Positions 32,722 to 42,417 of a DNA stretch of 64,000 nt are shown here, piece by piece. How positions within the stretch are numbered: the stretch's first letter is position 1; each line of letters opens with the position of its first letter. Below the pieces are notes generated by a model. It made no database searches, had not been told where the DNA came from, and saw nothing but the letters and a program-made list of their open reading frames with translations. Both the position numbers and the translations under genes were made by a program. This DNA is from Vicia villosa. Taxonomy: Eukaryota; Streptophyta; Magnoliopsida; Fabales; Fabaceae. The stretch lies in assembly GCF_029867415.1 (NCBI RefSeq), contig NW_026706167.1:124001-188000 (forward strand), in the 5' to 3' direction.

Positions 32722-34461
32722 TTAAAAATCCTTGCGAAATCTTCTCCAGAGATTTCTTGTAGAAACATCATCCAGACCATTTAGAAATGCATCCTTCAGA
32801 AGGTCTAGACTGCTAGTCACCTCATGTCTGAAAAGTTCCAGGTAGGTATAGGGTTCAGGTTCAGGCGGATTGAAGGTGAATTTGTAGTCAGGGTAGAGAA
32901 GACAGTAAGGTTTGGATTTTCTGGTAGGTAAGGGATGAGATATAAAAGGTGGAGGTGTGGTGGATGAGGAAGAAGGGATATCTGAGAGAATGATTGATGA
33001 AGATGGAATATCAGAAATGATAGATTGAGAAGAGGATGGAGTATTTGTAAAGGGAATTGGTGAGAAAGATTTATCAGAAGGAGTTGGGGGAAGAATACTT
33101 AAAGGTGTGGGGTTTAGAATGGGAGAGGAGGAGGACGATGGAGAAGGATTAGGTAAGGTGAAGTTTACTTTTGGTTCAGATGGAGGTGATTGGAAAGATG
33201 GTTTAAGGACAGAAGGAGGTGGAGTAAAAACCTGCCTGGAGGTTTGTACAGAAGAAGAAGATCTGGTTCTGCGAAAAGAATCTCTGATCCTTTTATCTCT
33301 TCGTTCTTCAGAGTCCACCTTGTCAGGATCATAGGTGACTCTCAACTTCTTGGCTTTCTTAGCCTCATCTTCTTGGGCTTTTCTTTTTAGCCTAGCCTTT
33401 AGTTCCTTCTGATCCTTCTTCAGAAGATCAGCCTTGGACGGAAGTACTCTGCCACGGATCCAAGCAGGATCAATATCTGATTGCTTCCTAACACAATCTT
33501 CCAGGTAAAGCTTGACAACCTGATGCAGTTCTTTTTGAAACAAAGAGGCAAAGCCTTCAACAGCAACTCTTCTTGACAGAATGTCAGGAAAGCTTGTGCA
33601 CACAGAAGGTACATTTTGAATGAGTTCCAGTCTGAACAAATCCACACCATTGAAAATGGGACCTTGAACTACTCCAAGAAAATGGGACGCATTGAGTTTT
33701 CTGATGGAGTCCAGCACTTTGCTTTCAATCAGAATGTCTGAAATCATTCTTCCAAAAGGAATAGTCGTTCTTGAAATATGAGGGTACTTCGCCCTTTCGT
33801 CTTCTCTTGACTCAAAGATAGAAGTCTTCAGATTCTCAAACAAAATATGGGAAATGTTGATCTCAGTCTTTTTGCCAATGCAGAAAAGAGTATACTTGTG
33901 ATCTGGACTGATGTAGGAGGAGGAGAGCATCCTCTTTCTATGGTGAAGGGAACCCAGAATAATCTCAGCCCATACTTTATAAAACGGCCTTAAGGTGCCT
34001 GTGTTATTAGAGTCGATTCCAAAAGTCTGAGAGATTTGTTGTTCAACTTTAGACCAATCAACTGATGCATGTCGAAAACCAGTCCAACCTTCTTCATCAT
34101 TCAGATTGTACAGCTTCCTGATGAGCTTTTCAGTGATAACCACTTCATGCCCTAGCACGAATGAAATGATGGCAGTTGGGGTAACCGTTGCATGTACCCA
34201 GAAATCCTTCACAAGTTCAGGATAAATTGGACCAACCAATCTATCAAGATACTTAGACCATCCTTGCTCAAAGATTCTTGCATCACACTTAAAGCCATTT
34301 GCTTTTAGGTTGTTGATGTCCACAGCAGATTCACATAGAACTTCCAGTTCTTTCGTGGGTATTAAGCATGTTTTCAATGGAGCATACTCATATTTGCTTA
34401 GAAGGATCTGTGTAGAGGTGAGCTTTTCTTTTGAGTTCGATGAACAAGAGGATGAGTTCAT
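32722..34461 (-). CDS. Accessory ORF of element II, 5' part (plant transposon protein domain)
   Basis: 579 codons from ATG at 34461 to TAA at 32722. The domain spans about residues 30-300 (KDFWVHATV, IPFGRMISDILI); a basic segment (KARLKRKAQEDEAKKAKKLR) resembles a nuclear localisation signal; a long Pro/Ser-rich region follows, ending in a stretch that matches element I (SLDLLKDAF, NLWRRFRKDF). In element I the frame would continue into the shared C-terminus; here it stops at FRKDF. Compared with element I the first ~300 residues are only about 40-45% identical by eye, whereas gag and pol of the two elements are nearly the same. No membrane span is visible. Whether this truncated product is functional is not known. 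Confidence 0.7.
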   Translation of the reverse strand: MNSSSCSSNSKEKLTSTQILLSKYEYAPLKTCLIPTKELEVLCESAVDINNLKANGFKCDARIFEQGWSKYLDRLVGPIYPELVKDFWVHATVTPTAIISFVLGHEVVITEKLIRKLYNLNDEEGWTGFRHASVDWSKVEQQISQTFGIDSNNTGTLRPFYKVWAEIILGSLHHRKRMLSSSYISPDHKYTLFCIGKKTEINISHILFENLKTSIFESREDERAKYPHISRTTIPFGRMISDILIESKVLDSIRKLNASHFLGVVQGPIFNGVDLFRLELIQNVPSVCTSFPDILSRRVAVEGFASLFQKELHQVVKLYLEDCVRKQSDIDPAWIRGRVLPSKADLLKKDQKELKARLKRKAQEDEAKKAKKLRVTYDPDKVDSEERRDKRIRDSFRRTRSSSSVQTSRQVFTPPPSVLKPSFQSPPSEPKVNFTLPNPSPSSSSSPILNPTPLSILPPTPSDKSFSPIPFTNTPSSSQSIISDIPSSSIILSDIPSSSSTTPPPFISHPLPTRKSKPYCLLYPDYKFTFNPPEPEPYTYLELFRHEVTSSLDLLKDAFLNGLDDVSTRNLWRRFRKDF

Positions 34462-34528
34462 GATGATTATGCTTTGAGATCAAATCAAAAACTAGGGTTT
34501 AAAAAAAATGCAACGAAGGGGATGCACA

Positions 34529-34562
<34 letters not shown>

Positions 34563-34750
34563 GGAATGAAGATGAAGCGGGTTATTTAAAAGATTTCAAA
34601 ATAAAGAAATCAATATGCATTTAATGAGAAATGACATTAGGTGAGAGAACGTGGTAAATGAAATGATTTAACACAGTTACCTAGGTCGGCGTCTTTTCAA
34701 CTGCACGCTTTGTACTAACCGTACATACACGTGTTCACCATCAGATAATA
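34462..34750 (-). promoter_or_regulatory. Promoter-like module before the accessory ORF, element II
   Basis: The upstream block from CACGTG (34728-34733) through GACGCCGACCTAGGTAACTG to CACGTTCTCTCACC is nearly identical to element I. From the TATA-like TTTAAATAA (34582-34590) onward the sequence differs completely: a (CT)n leader and AAACCCTAG before ATG. So the conserved upstream block joins a different core promoter and ORF. Confidence 0.5.
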
Positions 34751-34799
34751 GATGACAGCTGTAAAATTTTTGAATAGACTTTACGCCTTCTGATTCTGA

Positions 34800-36383
34800 T
34801 CACTGCTTCTGATTGTCATTCTTAAGAAATGATCTTGTTCTGGTAGGATCATCTTTCTTTCCAAGGATCACATCTTCTGAATGAGCTGAGGCAAGTCTAG
34901 GTGATCTTCTGACTGTTGGTTCTTCAGAAATCCTGAAATTCTCTAAAGATGCAGCAAATTGATCTTCTGATTCATTGCTTCTGAGACTGCCAGCTTCTGC
35001 AGCTTTGCTTCTTGGTTCTTCAACTTCTGAGATATCAATATCAAAATCTGCAAAATTCTCAAACTGCTTTGGTTTTTCAAGACCAAGCTTATCATCAAAC
35101 CTGATATTGATTGATTCTTCTAAAATCAATGTTTCAGTATTGTATACTCTGTAGCCTTTAGAGCGTTCAGAATATCCAAGAAGGAAACACTTTTGTGCTT
35201 TAGAATCAAACTTACCAAGATGATCTTTAGTGTTCGGAATAAAACATACACATCCAAAAGGATGGAAATATGAAATGTTGGGCTTTCTGTTCTTCCAAAA
35301 TTCATAAGGAGTCTTATTTAGAATAGGTCTAATAGAGATTCTATTCTGAATATAACACGCAGTGTTTATTGCTTCTGCCCAGAAATGCTTAGCCATATTG
35401 GTTTCATTGATCATGGTTCTGGCCATTTCTTGTAGAGTCCTATTCTTTCGCTCTACAACTCCATTTTGTTGTGGAGTTCTAGGACAAGAGAAATCATGGG
35501 CAATACCATTTTCTTTGAAGAACTCCTCAAAGAATTTGTTCTCAAATTCACCACCATGATCACTTCTAACCTTTAGGATTTTACACTCTTTCTCAGATTG
35601 GATCTGAGTGCAGAATTCAAAGAACACTGAATGAGACTCATCCTTGTGTTTCAAGAACTTTACCCATGTCCAGCGGCTATAATCATCAACGATGACTAAT
35701 CCATATTTCTTCCCTCTGACAGATGCTGTTTTGACTGGGCCAAACAGATCAATGTGCAAGAGTTCTAACGGCCTTGAGGTAGAAACAACATTCTTAGACT
35801 TGAATGCAGGTCTGGAGAACTTGCCCTTCTGACATGCTTCACAAAGAGCATCTGATTTGAATTTCAGATTTGGAAGTCCTCTGACCAGATTTAGTTTGTT
35901 AATCTGAGAAATCTTTCTCAAACTATCATGTCCTAATCTTCTGTGCCAGACCCATTGCTCCTCAGAAACAGACATAAGACAAGTTACCTTCTGCTTCTCA
36001 AGATCAGAAAGATCAATCTTATAAATGTTGTTCTTCCTCTTGCCTGTAAATAGGATTGAGCCATCCTTCTGACTTACAGCCTTGCAAGACTTTTGATTGA
36101 AGATTATATCATAACCATTGTCACTTAATTGACTTATGGACAATAAGTTATGCGTTAATCCTTCGACAAGTACATTAGATATGGAATGAGAGTTACCAAG
36201 ACTTATGGTTCCAGAGCCAATGATTTTGCCCTTCTGATCTCCTCCAAACTTGACTTCTCCACCTGGTTTAAGCACCAGGTCTTGGAATGTAGACCTTCTT
36301 CCCGTCATGTGTCGCGAGCACCCAGAGTCCAGGTACCATGACATTTTGCTTTTTGTCCTCTTTTCCGCCAAGGATATCTGCAA
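34800..36383 (-). CDS. pol: pol of element II: protease and integrase, RT/RNase H missing
   Basis: 527 codons are open, from a TTG-codon region after the TGA at 36444-36446 to the stop at 34800. Protease WYLDSGCSRHMTG, the HHCC zinc region and integrase HIDLFGP, SDHGGEF, VVERKNR are intact. One codon is missing in the protease part relative to element III (NVLVEG against NVLLVEG). The frame ends FLKNDNQKQ, the same ending as element I, and is followed directly by the promoter-like module: the ~1.7 kb that encodes RT and RNase H in element III is absent. It could supply protease and integrase but not make cDNA. Confidence 0.93.
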   Translation of the reverse strand: MQISLAEKRTKSKMSWYLDSGCSRHMTGRRSTFQDLVLKPGGEVKFGGDQKGKIIGSGTISLGNSHSISNVLVEGLTHNLLSISQLSDNGYDIIFNQKSCKAVSQKDGSILFTGKRKNNIYKIDLSDLEKQKVTCLMSVSEEQWVWHRRLGHDSLRKISQINKLNLVRGLPNLKFKSDALCEACQKGKFSRPAFKSKNVVSTSRPLELLHIDLFGPVKTASVRGKKYGLVIVDDYSRWTWVKFLKHKDESHSVFFEFCTQIQSEKECKILKVRSDHGGEFENKFFEEFFKENGIAHDFSCPRTPQQNGVVERKNRTLQEMARTMINETNMAKHFWAEAINTACYIQNRISIRPILNKTPYEFWKNRKPNISYFHPFGCVCFIPNTKDHLGKFDSKAQKCFLLGYSERSKGYRVYNTETLILEESINIRFDDKLGLEKPKQFENFADFDIDISEVEEPRSKAAEAGSLRSNESEDQFAASLENFRISEEPTVRRSPRLASAHSEDVILGKKDDPTRTRSFLKNDNQKQ

Positions 36384-38193
36384 TAGGAATAATCTTTTCC
36401 TTAAGTACCCACAATTTCTTGGGTCCTTTCTTGTTAGTTCTCCTCAAGTTCTGATTGAACTTAGGTTTAGCAAAATATTTAACAGGAGGAACAGCATGAT
36501 ATTTCTTATTCTGAGTTCCATGATATTTCTTAGGTTGTGTCACATGCTTCTTGGTGTGTGTTATGTGAAAACTTTGTGCATGTGATGTGTGCTTAATATC
36601 ATGGGAGTGGCCAAATTTAAATTGGTTATACAGAGGCTTGTATGATATTTTCATATCATTCACAGATTCAAGCTTGTATGAGATTTCACCCTCATAACCA
36701 ATGCCAACTCTTTTGTTTCCAGACACAGCATATATCATAGAAGCTAGCTGACTTCTGCCAATACTTCTAGATAAGAACTTCCTGAAACTTAAATCATACT
36801 CTTTCAGAATATGATTCAGACTGGGAGTGGATTTTTCTGAATCAGAAAGAGATCCAACATTATTGGATAATTTTAAAACTTTTTCTTTTAATTCAGAATT
36901 TTCCAACTCAAGCTTCTTAGTTTCAAATTCAAATTGCTTTTTCAGCTTTTTGTATTTGACACTAAGATGAGCTTTTAATTCAAGAAGCTCTGTTAGACTA
37001 GAAACTAACTCTTCTCTAGATAGTTCAGAAAATACCTCTTCAGAATCTGATTCTGATGTAGATTCTGATCCATCATCTTCTGTCGCCATCAGTGCAAAGT
37101 TTGCCTGCTCTCCTTCAGAGTCTGATCCTGATTCTGATTCAGAATCATCCCATGTTGCCATAAGACCTTTCTTCTTATGAAACTTCTTCTTGGGATTCTC
37201 CTTCTGAAGTTTCGGACACTCATTCTTGTAATGTCCAGGCTCATTGCACTCATAGCAGACAGCCTTCTTCTTGTCCGATCTTCTGTCACCAGAAGATTCT
37301 CCACGTTCAAATCTCTTTGAACTTCTGAAGCCTCTGAACTTCCTTTGCTTGCTCTTCCAGAGTTGGTTCACCCTTCTGGAGATCATGGACAGTTCATCTT
37401 CTTCTTCAGATTCTGATTCTTCAGGATCTTCTTCTCTAGCCTGAAAAGCGTTAGTGCATTTTTTAATATTAGATTTTAATGCAACAGACTTACTTTTCTT
37501 CTGAGGTTCATTAGCGTCAAGTTCAATCTCATGACTCCTCAGGGAACTGATCAGCTCTTCCAAAGGAACTTCATTCAGATTCTTCGCAATCTTGAATGCA
37601 GTCACCATTGGGCCCCATCTTCTGGGCAAACTTCTGATGATCTTCTTCACATGATCAGCCTTGGTGTAGCCTTTTTCGAGAACTCTCAATCCAGCAGTCA
37701 GAGTTTGAAATCTTGAAAACATCTTTTCAATGTCTTCATCATCCTCCATCTTGAAGGCTTCATACTTCTGGATTAGTGCGAGAGCTTTGGTCTCCTTGAC
37801 TTGAGCATTTCCTTCATGAGTCATTTTCAAGGACTCATATATGTCATGGGCCGTTTCCCTGTTAGATATCTTCTCATACTCAGCATGAGAGATAGCATTC
37901 AGCAAAACAGTCCTGCATTTGTGATGATTCTTGAAATCTTTCTTTTGATCATCATTCATTTCGCTTCTCGTGAGCCTTACACCAGTAGCTTTAACAGGAT
38001 GTTTGTAACCATCCAACAGAAGATCCCATAGATCAGCATCCAGACCAAGAAAGTAACTTTCCAGTTTATCTTTCCAATATTCAAAGTTTTCACCATCGAA
38101 TATTGGTGGTCTAGTATAACCATTGTTACCATTGTATTGCTCAGCAGAGCCAGATGTAGATGGAGTTGGATTTGTTGGAATTTCACCAGCCAT
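36268..38193 (-). CDS. gag: gag protein of element II
   Basis: 641 codons from ATG at 38193 to 36268 without interruption. It has the same parts as gag of element III: N-terminal core, CCHC knuckle CYECNEPGHYKNEC, acidic Ser-rich segment, coiled-coil-like segment and a Lys-rich end (TNKKGPKKLW). It is closer to element I in the acidic segment. An intact gag in an RT-less element fits packaging by its own gag and copying by RT supplied in trans. Confidence 0.94.
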   Translation of the reverse strand: MAGEIPTNPTPSTSGSAEQYNGNNGYTRPPIFDGENFEYWKDKLESYFLGLDADLWDLLLDGYKHPVKATGVRLTRSEMNDDQKKDFKNHHKCRTVLLNAISHAEYEKISNRETAHDIYESLKMTHEGNAQVKETKALALIQKYEAFKMEDDEDIEKMFSRFQTLTAGLRVLEKGYTKADHVKKIIRSLPRRWGPMVTAFKIAKNLNEVPLEELISSLRSHEIELDANEPQKKSKSVALKSNIKKCTNAFQAREEDPEESESEEEDELSMISRRVNQLWKSKQRKFRGFRSSKRFERGESSGDRRSDKKKAVCYECNEPGHYKNECPKLQKENPKKKFHKKKGLMATWDDSESESGSDSEGEQANFALMATEDDGSESTSESDSEEVFSELSREELVSSLTELLELKAHLSVKYKKLKKQFEFETKKLELENSELKEKVLKLSNNVGSLSDSEKSTPSLNHILKEYDLSFRKFLSRSIGRSQLASMIYAVSGNKRVGIGYEGEISYKLESVNDMKISYKPLYNQFKFGHSHDIKHTSHAQSFHITHTKKHVTQPKKYHGTQNKKYHAVPPVKYFAKPKFNQNLRRTNKKGPKKLWVLKEKIIPIADILGGKEDKKQNVMVPGLWVLATHDGKKVYIPRPGA

Positions 38194-38265
38194 CTTTTAC
38201 TGAAGCGTTTTTCTCTTCCTGAATCTTTTCTAAACACGGTTAAGTGCTTGCACCTTAGAACCGGC

Positions 38266-38279
38266 GCTCTGATGCCAAT
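38266..38279 (-). promoter_or_regulatory. Element II, primer binding site
   Basis: ATTGGCATCAGAGC on the coding strand next to the 5' LTR, of initiator tRNA-Met type, identical to the sites of I and III. Confidence 0.85.
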
Positions 38280-39496
38280 TGAAGGGTAGAAAAACACTTA
38301 GAAAGGGGGGGTTTGAATAAGTGTAGTCTTAAAAACTTGAACGATAAAAATAAATTGCAGAGTTATTTTTATCCTGGTTTGTTGTTAACTAAACTACTCC
38401 AGTCCACCCCCGCGGAGTGATTTACCTCACCTGAGGATTTAATCCACTAATCGCAACAGATTACAATGGTTTTCCACTTAGTCCGCGACTATGTCTTCCA
38501 GAGTATCCTGATCACAACCTGATCACTCCAGGAACAACTGCTTAGACACAAGCTAAGACTTTCTTAGAGTATCCTGACCACCACGTGATCACTCTAATTA
38601 CAACTGCTTAGACACAAGCTAAGACTTCCTAGAGTATCCTGATCAACACTTGATCACTCTAGTTACTTACAAATTAATGTAATCAATTCTAAGAGTATTA
38701 CAATGCTTCTGAAAAGCTATAATCACAACAGTGATATTTCTCTTAACGTTTAAGCTTAATCTCACTAATATATTACAACAGCAATGTAGTGAGCTTTGAT
38801 GAAGATGAAGTTTCTGAGCTTTTGATTTGAACAGCGTTTCAGCAAGTTAATATTCACAGAATTTGGTTCAGAGTAGTTAACCTTGCTTCTCATCAGAACT
38901 TCATATTTATAGGCGTTTGAGAAGATGACCGTTGAACGCATTTAATGCTTTGCATGTTCCGTACAGCTTTGCATTTAATGTTTCACGCTTTTGTCAACTA
39001 CCTCGAGCCTTGTTCACGCTGTGTCTACTGACGTTGCCTTTAATAGCTTCCAACGTTCCTTTTGTCAGTCAGCGTAGCCTGCCACCTGTACTTTCTTCTG
39101 ATCTGATGTTTGTGAATATAATATTTGAATATCATCAGAGTCAAACAGCTTGGTGCATTGCATCTTCTTGTCTTCTGACCTTGAAGTGCTTCTGAGCGTG
39201 ATACCATGAGAACTTCAGTGCTTCTGCTTCTGACCTCAAGTTCTTCTGATGCTTTCATAGACCCATGTTCTGATTCTGCCTTGACCATCTTCTGATGTCT
39301 TGCCAGACCATGTTCTGATGTTGCATGCTGAACCTTCTGAGACAAAGCTTCTGAGCGCTGATTTGTGCATACTCTTTATATATTTCCTGAAATGGAAATT
39401 GCAATGTATTAGAGTACCACATTATCTCACACAAAATTCATATCCTTGTTATCATCAAAACTAAGAATATTGATCAGAACAAATCTTGTTCTAACA
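38280..39496 (-). repeat. Element II, 5' LTR
   Basis: 1217 bp, TGAAGGGTAG to TGTTCTAACA. The core promoter lies at plus strand 38902-38912 (CATATTTATAG). The TTTAA that follows at 39497 is the target duplication. Confidence 0.93.
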
Positions 39497-39954
39497 TTTA
39501 ATAGCTTCCAACGTTCCTTTTGTCAGTCAGCGTAGCCTGCCACCTGTACTTTCTTCTGATCTGATGTTTGTGTATATAATATTTGAATATCATCAGAGTC
39601 AAACAGCTTGGTGCATAGCATCTTCTTGTCTTCTGACCTTGAAGTGCTTCTGAGCGTGATACCATGAGAACTTCAGTGCTTCTGCTTCTGATCTCAAGTT
39701 CTTCTGATGCTTCCATAGACCCATGTTCTGATTCTGCCTCGACCATCTTCTGATGTCTTGCCAGACCATGTTCTGATGTTGCATGCTGAACCTTCTGAGA
39801 CAAAGCTTCTGAGCGCTGATTTGTGCATACTCTTTATATATTTCCTGAAAGGGAAATTGCAATGTATTAGAGTACCACATTATCTCACACAAAATTCATA
39901 TCCTTGTTATCATCAAAACTAAGAATATTGATCAGAACAAATCTTGTTCTAACA
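39497..39954 (-). repeat. Element I, 5' LTR, second part (after element II)
   Basis: It begins with the duplicated TTTAA (39497-39501) and continues the LTR broken off at 20058. It is the U3 half of the LTR and ends TGTTCTAACA, followed by the ATCTG duplication of element I. Confidence 0.93.
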
Positions 39955-39959
39955 ATCTG

Positions 39960-40795
39960 ACCAACAGGTCTCTTGAGGCACAATCAAACAACTGTTTGAA
40001 TCAGAGTTTGTTTACAGTATAAATGCTTCTACACAAGCTGAATGTAAACGATATATTTCAAATCTTAGACTTAAGAGTATAAATCTATGAACAATGTTTC
40101 AAGAATGGATATGATCATGAATTAGCATCTTTCTCTTTAAGTCTTCAAGCCCTTTATATAGCAATATAATAATATATCCATTGGAGGGCAATTCTGGAAC
40201 TTCCAGAAGTTTAGCGGCTTGATCGTAGTTGGAGACAAGATAGTACGCAATGTGCGTCCTTTCTCAATAGTGGAACGAAACATTCAATTGTACCTTGAAC
40301 CTCGTACTACATAATTTTATGTTCTATTCTTCTTGAACTTCATAGGCTCACAGCATGAGTTGGAAGAAAAGAAAATAAGCTTTGGATCTTAAGAACTTCA
40401 AGTCTTCAGATCCATGTTTTCAGAGTCTTCAGCACTTGGTCTTCAGAATCATTTGTCTTCAGAAACTTGAATCTTTAGAGTTTTAAGTCTTCAGAACTGC
40501 GTCTTTAGAGTCTTTCAGCACTAGGTCTTCACATTGGTTTCTTCATACTTTGTATCAGAGTGATAACTTCAGATGCTTCTGAAGCATTTTGCTACTGCTC
40601 ATCGGAACTTGTGTAGCGTGGATGCGGAATTTGGTATCTTCTGATGTATTAGTCACGCCTTTCATCAGATTCAGAACCTGTTTGTTAATAACTTAAAGCA
40701 ACAAACATTAGAGTACCAAAATTGTTCATTGCAAACATACTCATTATTACATCAAAACTCAGAGATATATTGCAGAACCAAATCTTGTTCTAACA
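39960..40795 (-). mobile_element. Solo SIRE-type LTR, right part
   Basis: This continues the LTR begun at 9827. The plus-strand CCTTTATATAG at 40151-40161 is its TATA box on the minus strand. It ends CTTGTTCTAACA followed by ATAAG, which repeats the five bases before 9827. Confidence 0.85.
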
Positions 40796-42018
40796 ATAAG
40801 GATCTCAAACCACTCAATGATTTTAATACCAACATATCCCTATTAATGAAATTGAAACAGAGATTTTTAAAGGATAGAGTAGCTCTTTAGAGCGGTATTC
40901 TTCGCCACAAATATGGTAACCCGAAGGTTAAATCGTTCACTAACTCAACTGACGCGATCAACACAATAGATTTGATATGGTGGAGAGATCTCCTTCTGGT
41001 GGATAGTTCGATCTGGGTCAATTTTTTTCCATTCTCTTCTCTTATTTCTTTGCAGGATTTCAAACAGTAATAACATTTCCTTCTGGTTCAACCGTTGGGT
41101 GGGAGTTCAACATTTGAAGGAGGCTTTTCCGGAACTCTTCGTCCTCTCAAGATTTCCTCTCGGCAGGGTGGCGGACAACAGGTCGCGATCTGGGGAGAAC
41201 TGTCAGTGGGAGGTTTTTAGCGAGGAAGCATTCATGGATATCATGCTTCAGCCTCTTTGGGAGGAATTTTTTGGTTTGATGAATTCTGTTTTCTTCTTTC
41301 AGCAGAACCTCGACGAACTTGTTTGGGAGAATGCAACCAACAGCCTTTTCTCTGTTAAGGCTTGCTACGATTTTGTTTCTAAGGTTGATTCTCGTCACTT
41401 TTGGAACATCAATTCTAGAGCGGCTCTTGTTTCCTTGTGGAAGATTAAGGCTCCAACAGGAATCCTTATTTTTGGATAACGTTTACTCATCAACAGGCTG
41501 CCTACTCGGGATCAATTAGCAAATAGAGGAGCCGTCGTGTCAGCATCTGACAAGTGTTGCGTCTTTTGTTTCACGGATGATGAATCGGTTTCCCATTTAT
41601 TCGACCTTTGCTTCATCTCCTCTTGTATGTGGAAAGCGGTTGCAAGCTGGATCGGAAACAAGGTATCCTTACATATTCACCATCTTTCTAATATCCTCCT
41701 GCACCCATTTTTTGTGAATAATGCTGCCTACCAAGCCGGTATCCGTTTGATCTGGCTCACAACGAATTGGAATGTTTGGCTTTTCAGGAACTCCATTTTG
41801 TTTCAAGGGAGAGTCTTTAGTTTTAGTTTTGAGGAGGGTTTTAACTCTATCAAACTTATGTCTTGGAGATGGTTATCCTTTTATAATAACAAATCCTCTT
41901 GTACTTTTTTTGAGTGGTTTTTTTCTCCTCTTGACTGTATGTAAGAAGTTCGCTATTATAATCAGGTTCGAGTATCTCTAATACTCGATTAGTGAATTTT
42001 GTTTCCTATTAAATAAAA
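40796..42018 (+). pseudogene. 3' end of a decayed plant LINE (zinc-binding RT region)
   Basis: Right after the solo LTR a frame reads KDLKPLNDFNTNISLLMKLK and continues to HKYGNPKV with one stop. After frame changes, 41099-41944 is one frame with a single in-frame stop at 41477-41479. It holds FSVKACYDF, LWKIKAPTG, RLPTRDQLANRG and the Cys/His cluster CCVFC...HLFDLC of the zinc-binding region found at the C-terminus of plant LINE reverse transcriptases. It ends with ATTAAATAAAAAAA near 42018, the likely poly(A) tail. The RT catalytic part is absent; the LINE lies beneath the whole copia nest. Confidence 0.8.
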
Positions 42019-42417
42019 AAACCTCCAACATAGTCTAAATATCAAAGGTCTCATCACCACTAGAATTATATGGATCAAACTAAGAAACAAGAGGTTTAAA
42101 TTCAATAACTTTAAAAATAAAAAAAACCTATGTGAGTATCAGCAATGGAAGATAGGAAATACTTTTCTGTCTTTTTTGTTTCACTAAAATTAAAAATATT
42201 CTAAAAATAGAGAAATAAATTATTAAGAACTACATGAATGAACTATCTTTATACTATGTAAGTGTAACTACAAAATAACCAATAACCAGTTTCATTCATA
42301 AAGAATCAATAGTTTCTTAATCAAACACAATTCATAAAAATTACAAAAAATACTAAATATTAATTGAGTCAAATATAAAATAAAGTATACACGATAAGAC
42401 GAGAATACATAAATTGT
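42019..42417. other. AT-rich spacer, nothing recognised
   Basis: No ORF, repeat structure or terminus stands out in this stretch after the LINE tail. Confidence 0.5.

Larger units (their letters stand above)
20059..39496 (-). mobile_element. Element II: non-autonomous SIRE-type Ty1/copia retrotransposon (host of element III)
   Basis: The LTRs at 20059-21275 and 38280-39496 are both 1217 bp and differ at about 12 positions by eye. TTTAA duplications lie at 20054-20058 and 39497-39501. Without element III the copy is about 9.85 kb. gag is open and pol is open but ends after integrase, as in element I. The accessory ORF is broken in the middle. It inserted into the 5' LTR of element I. Confidence 0.93.
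10306..39954 (-). mobile_element. Element I: non-autonomous SIRE-type Ty1/copia retrotransposon (host of element II)
   Basis: The LTRs are 10306-11520 and 19297-20058 continued at 39502-39954; each is 1215 bp. ATCTG duplications stand at 10301-10305 and 39955-39959. Without the nested insert the element is about 10.2 kb. Order on the minus strand: 5' LTR, primer site, gag (one nonsense codon), pol (protease and integrase only, two nonsense codons), promoter-like module, 920-codon accessory ORF with one nonsense codon, repeats, polypurine tract, 3' LTR. RT and RNase H are absent, so it could only have moved with enzymes from another copy. The two LTRs differ at about 15 of 1215 positions by eye. 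Confidence 0.92.
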
